Assembly: GCF_040436405.1 (NCBI RefSeq)
Contig: NZ_AP031575.1
Span: 3,027,501-3,091,500 of the forward strand
Length of the DNA: 64,000 nt
DNA from: Marinomonas sp. THO17
GTDB taxonomy: Bacteria; Pseudomonadota; Gammaproteobacteria; Pseudomonadales; Marinomonadaceae
Direction: 5' to 3'
Shown here: one piece after another, positions 62,801-64,000 of the stretch
Position numbering within the stretch: position 1 is the first letter of the stretch
Layout of the letters: every line of letters starts with the position of its first letter
Program-made: the position numbers and the translations under genes
Notes under the pieces: generated by a model
Told to the model about the DNA's origin: nothing
The model's input: only the letters and a program-made list of their open reading frames with translations
Database searches by the model: none

Positions 62801-64000
62801 ACCGTCCATTAATAGATGATGAATGGTAAAGATGCAGTGTAAAACGGGCTCTGATGTCTGTACCAAGTCGACTCGCCACAAGGGTTGAGGCACATGGTTA
62901 AGTGCTTGTGTCAGATTAAAACCTTGTGCAATCAGATTTTGTTGAAGGCTGTTAAGGCTAACCTCATCTTGATCGCGGACATCATGGTAAGCACTGCTTA
63001 CAGGCAGATTTGGCCACACCAAAAAATGGGCTTGTCCCTCAATTTGACTAATGGTTGAGCGCAACATACTGTGGCGTGCCATGAGTTGCTGCCAGCAGCT
63101 TAATAATTTGTCGGCGTTAGCACCCTCTATAGGTAAGGTGATTTGATTGACATAAGTGTGTTGATTATTCGCCAATTGAGTGTGGAAATAGAGCCCTTGT
63201 TGTAAGGCAGATAAGGGCAGTATCTTGTCCACGAGTTGGGTATTCTGCCTTGATAATAGGTTATGACTTACCTGTGTGAGATTAGGCTGAGTCAATGACG
63301 TAAGTTTGGCGTCCTGTGTGGTGAGAATAGGCGACTGATGCTGGCAATATTGTGTGATGGTATCAGCGGCACTCGCCAATTGTTGAATGAGTTGTTCGAC
63401 TTGCTGGGCATCAAATAACGCCTCATCTGTCTCAAGATCAAACAGGATACCTTGCTTGGTTTCAGAAAGGTTCAATGTGATGGCGGCATCTGCCGTTACG
63501 TCTTGGGCGCGCCATAAACCAAATTCGTTGATTTTTATGTCTGCAATCTGGTGCTGTGCGGCACTACCAAGGTAGTTAAATAAGACATCGATACTGGGGG
63601 CATAGGACCAGGCCTCTTGTAGAATGCCTGCCGAATAACCTATCCCGCCAAATGGCACTTGGCAAGCAATGTCTTTGATGAAGGCAAGGGTGTCGCCTAA
63701 GGTCTCTTGAAGCTCGATCGTTTGTGGATATAAGGCCGTATGCCAGTTCACACTGCGCGACAAATCTAACTGGAAAGGCTCGGCAAAACGGCCGTGGCTT
63801 TCTTTATGCAATGTCAGACGCGTCAGAGAGGTTAAGGAGGCAATCCCCTGGACAACAAGACTCATTAAGCTGGTTTCTTTGTCCATTCTGGCAAAGCCTT
63901 GGGTGCTGGAAAATAGGGCATCCGCTTGATGTTTTGGCAGTAGCCATTGGTGAGTTTGCGCTGTGCTGCGCTTAGCTGGGAAATGCGCAGCGCCTTGTTG
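56861..64000 (-). CDS. NRPS (incomplete): ...E-C-A-T-C-A-T
   Basis: The frame is open to the right edge with no stop, so the 5' part is missing; the Met at 63886 is not the start. The 2379 residues seen are: the rear of an epimerisation domain (LTLHKESHGR, DLSRSVNWHTALYPQ, DVLFNYLG), then, counted from Met 63886, condensation (about 220-650, HHLLMDG), adenylation 1 (about 665-1165), carrier Ser1219, condensation (about 1267-1700, HHIISDG), adenylation 2 (about 1735-2230) and carrier Ser2277. Pocket of adenylation 1 about DGECTGGVTK (probable acetyl-hydroxyornithine); adenylation 2 about DVWHISLIDK, the serine code. Ends with an acidic tail (SEQDELDAMAALMDDLDML) likely docking to the next NRPS, whose start it overlaps by 4 nt. 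Confidence 0.93.
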   Translation of the reverse strand, partial: QQGAAHFPAKRSTAQTHQWLLPKHQADALFSSTQGFARMDKETSLMSLVVQGIASLTSLTRLTLHKESHGRFAEPFQLDLSRSVNWHTALYPQTIELQETLGDTLAFIKDIACQVPFGGIGYSAGILQEAWSYAPSIDVLFNYLGSAAQHQIADIKINEFGLWRAQDVTADAAITLNLSETKQGILFDLETDEALFDAQQVEQLIQQLASAADTITQYCQHQSPILTTQDAKLTSLTQPNLTQVSHNLLSRQNTQLVDKILPLSALQQGLYFHTQLANNQHTYVNQITLPIEGANADKLLSCWQQLMARHSMLRSTISQIEGQAHFLVWPNLPVSSAYHDVRDQDEVSLNSLQQNLIAQGFNLTQALNHVPQPLWRVDLVQTSEPVLHCIFTIHHLLMDGWSTGVLFAELINLYQGHSLPPVQEDFADYLTWLNQQSSSASQDYWQDYLRQTEAPTLLADLYGQAQPQQGHVRDILQIDTATREQWQHTLKQSGLTLNTLIQGAWLLTLQRYTGQDNPIFGNTVTGRPSSFANSDNMVGLFINTLPITSRIDWQSNTQDWLKNLQDQASQQREFSYSALSDVANCSPLDAGKLFDTLMVFENYPLDKAQLNQGDIRIGEPDSYEFTHYPLTLAVLPDDGLSVIFAYDTACFHAEQIHALQLTTQHFLEQLVRYLTAPLGKIPVLDKGQDAALKAHTKACEPWHYAPFTELLKQQAVQHPQHLALKSNVLVNQGQTAISLSYAELDQQTDAIAASLIQQGIQRENIVGVLCQRGNDMLVSMIGILKAGAAFLPLDPAYPQERLSYMLSDSQAVMLITDSASQSLAQHIAPSIKSMVFDAFDLSLSLTTPPQLLADQLAYVIYTSGSTGQPKGVCVSQLGLSMHVQTIGQRYGMQLDDKELHFASISFDGAIERWATPLAFGSSLVIRDQSLWSAEETCAVLAREEITIACFPPSYVGPLLEWIQSSELAANLKVRSWTLGGEAFTRDTYFALQQTLKPQRIINGYGPTETVVTPLIWQAYPDTQLDSAYAPIGTAVGARDLFVLDKALQPVPSGVSGELYIGDEAGLARGYLARPDLTAERFLPNPFSQQGERLYRTGDLVRWREDGVMEYLGRADDQVKIRGFRIELGEIEARLQQLSGCRQSAVIALDGPSGKVLIGYLESQHTDLDSQAILQQMKLSLPDYMLPSQLIVMDALPLTPASKVDKKRLPLPELSRSSDEYVAPQGELERLLATEWQALLKLEQVSRFDDFFALGGQSLLATQLVGRLQHKHRIQLALQSVFDAPVLSEMAKLCQMSSQDLTIQPITRLPYLAVSAAQKRLWFVQQLMPESAAYHMPLGIKLTGQLDKERLQQALHHLLNKHEIFRTTFAQVEGELMQSIQPQAELPISYHQDAVSTDQIMQWIAEPFDFASAPLLRVHLICQQANEHHLIIILHHIISDGVSIQKVLKEWFECYQALSEGQLIDTNTAPSVDYVDYAAWQQNWLQSAQAQQDLQWWLAALQHEVEPLILHSEVPRDAHPITGKRYHFELSQQQIDNIKQLAQAHHTTVFNIMLTLWQLLMHKYSGQQDIRVGVPVAGRQQAQTQAMQGCFINSLTIPIHIQATSRFSDLINQVSDFVQQALSRQEVPFETLVERLGITGNLQQHPLYQTSFNFQQMDLNPLQQITELDIQLFDPGVVGAQLELSMDIQELALGAEQDGKSAKSKWLGFVNYAAPVFDEDFAKSLLEHWLLLLEQVTTDQQACVADLSLVSSSHRHHIDAYNATQKDWRSLLPAPVSIMQQAQQTPDAIALAMGEDTMTYREFDRKVTQLANWLRKQGVKEESRVGLGLPRSFDLVIGLHAITRAGGAYVPLDPSFPKERLNYILDAAEVSLLLTDQATLTLWPTSAHCQYVTLDTLDTAQESLTPPEVNWQADQALYVIFTSGSTGLPKGVVNTQAALQNRLHWMQHEYQLDAEDCVLQKTPFSFDVSVWEFFWPLMFGARLAIAAPDHHRQPELLHRTIVQHKVTTIHFVPSMLHAFASETDMASCTSLQRIICSGEALPVELVDKVLTQMSDCELHNLYGPTEAAIDVSYWQCQLPTGRRTPIGFPISNTQLHVLDENWNPVPIGVPGELYLAGDGLAREYLSRADLTAERFVPNPWGAAGSRMYRTGDKVLRMADGRLEYLDRLDHQVKIRGLRIELEEIEAVLNQHEEVEESAVIAYDYQIGTQKNTSTQLVAYLVCQHGKAVNEAEIKRHLTDHLPEYMVPALFIPLTSMPLSPSGKRDRKALPSPEWNQVQYRAPESELEQWFAKTWQTILGVDQVGLDDNFFALGGHSLLATKVVALSQKELGLTLSLKDFFAATTLQALTDSLQPHYHSQNESEQDELDAMAALMDDLDML

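Noticed and set aside
56861..63886. Met at 63886 as start of the NRPS
   Set aside because: The same frame is open through to 64000, and the upstream residues (QADALFSSTQGFARM) continue the epimerisation domain; the gene is cut by the window, not truncated or frameshifted.
1..64000. CRISPR arrays, rRNA or tRNA genes
   Set aside because: No regularly spaced repeats and no tRNA-like or rRNA sequences were noticed.

Overview
The window reads as chromosome of a marine gammaproteobacterium, most likely Oceanospirillales and Marinomonas-like. This is inferred from moderate base composition, Pseudomonas/Vibrio-like core proteins and gene order, TRAP transport and an acyl-hydroxamate siderophore locus; no rRNA or tRNA is present to confirm it.

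Layout. (1) 1-5453: L-lysine/pipecolate catabolism: hglS-like gene (cut by the left edge), a LysR gene, then amaB and amaA, followed by a second LysR gene. A perfect 8-bp inverted repeat with an 11-nt gap lies between the first LysR gene and amaB. (2) 5545-10662: gpmI-envC-ctpA-divergent polysaccharide deacetylase, a conserved envelope/glycolysis string. (3) 11045-16160: branched-chain amino acid ABC transporter livJHMGF behind a good sigma-54 promoter. (4) 16218-23329: tsaC, a DUF3461 gene, ntrC-ntrB-glnA and divergent thiI. Sigma-54 and NtrC-like sites at glnA, ntrB and liv suggest one nitrogen circuit.

(5) 23362-28474 is an accessory island between thiI and modF. It holds two cargo modules separated and bordered by three copies of a unit made of a terminator plus the 3' end of modF; the outer copy and the middle copy are diverged remnants, the third is the intact modF. 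Module 1 is one unrecognised 782-residue protein. Module 2 is an orphan StbD-like antitoxin, an OLD-like AAA ATPase and a DUF4276 (TOPRIM-like) protein, a probable anti-phage pair. This is the most likely place for an undescribed system.

(6) 28496-40315: modF, ilvC/ilvY, the efflux gene sotB, two GGDEF diguanylate cyclases around a 5'-nucleotidase-like protein that has lost its metal-binding motifs, and gshA. (7) 40480-46367: a sugar-acid locus: 2-hydroxyacid dehydrogenase, PfkB kinase, TRAP transporter and PtxS-like LacI repressor with a perfect 16-bp operator; it resembles Pseudomonas 2-ketogluconate (kgu) genes, with a TRAP transporter in place of KguT.

(8) 46744-64000: a hydroxamate siderophore locus, all on the minus strand: ornithine N5-oxygenase, N-acetyltransferase, TonB receptor with Fur boxes, and two NRPS genes. 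The first NRPS gene runs off the right edge. Module order and predicted specificities (acetyl-hydroxyornithine, Ser, acetyl-hydroxyornithine) match the carboxy-terminal three residues of amphibactin.
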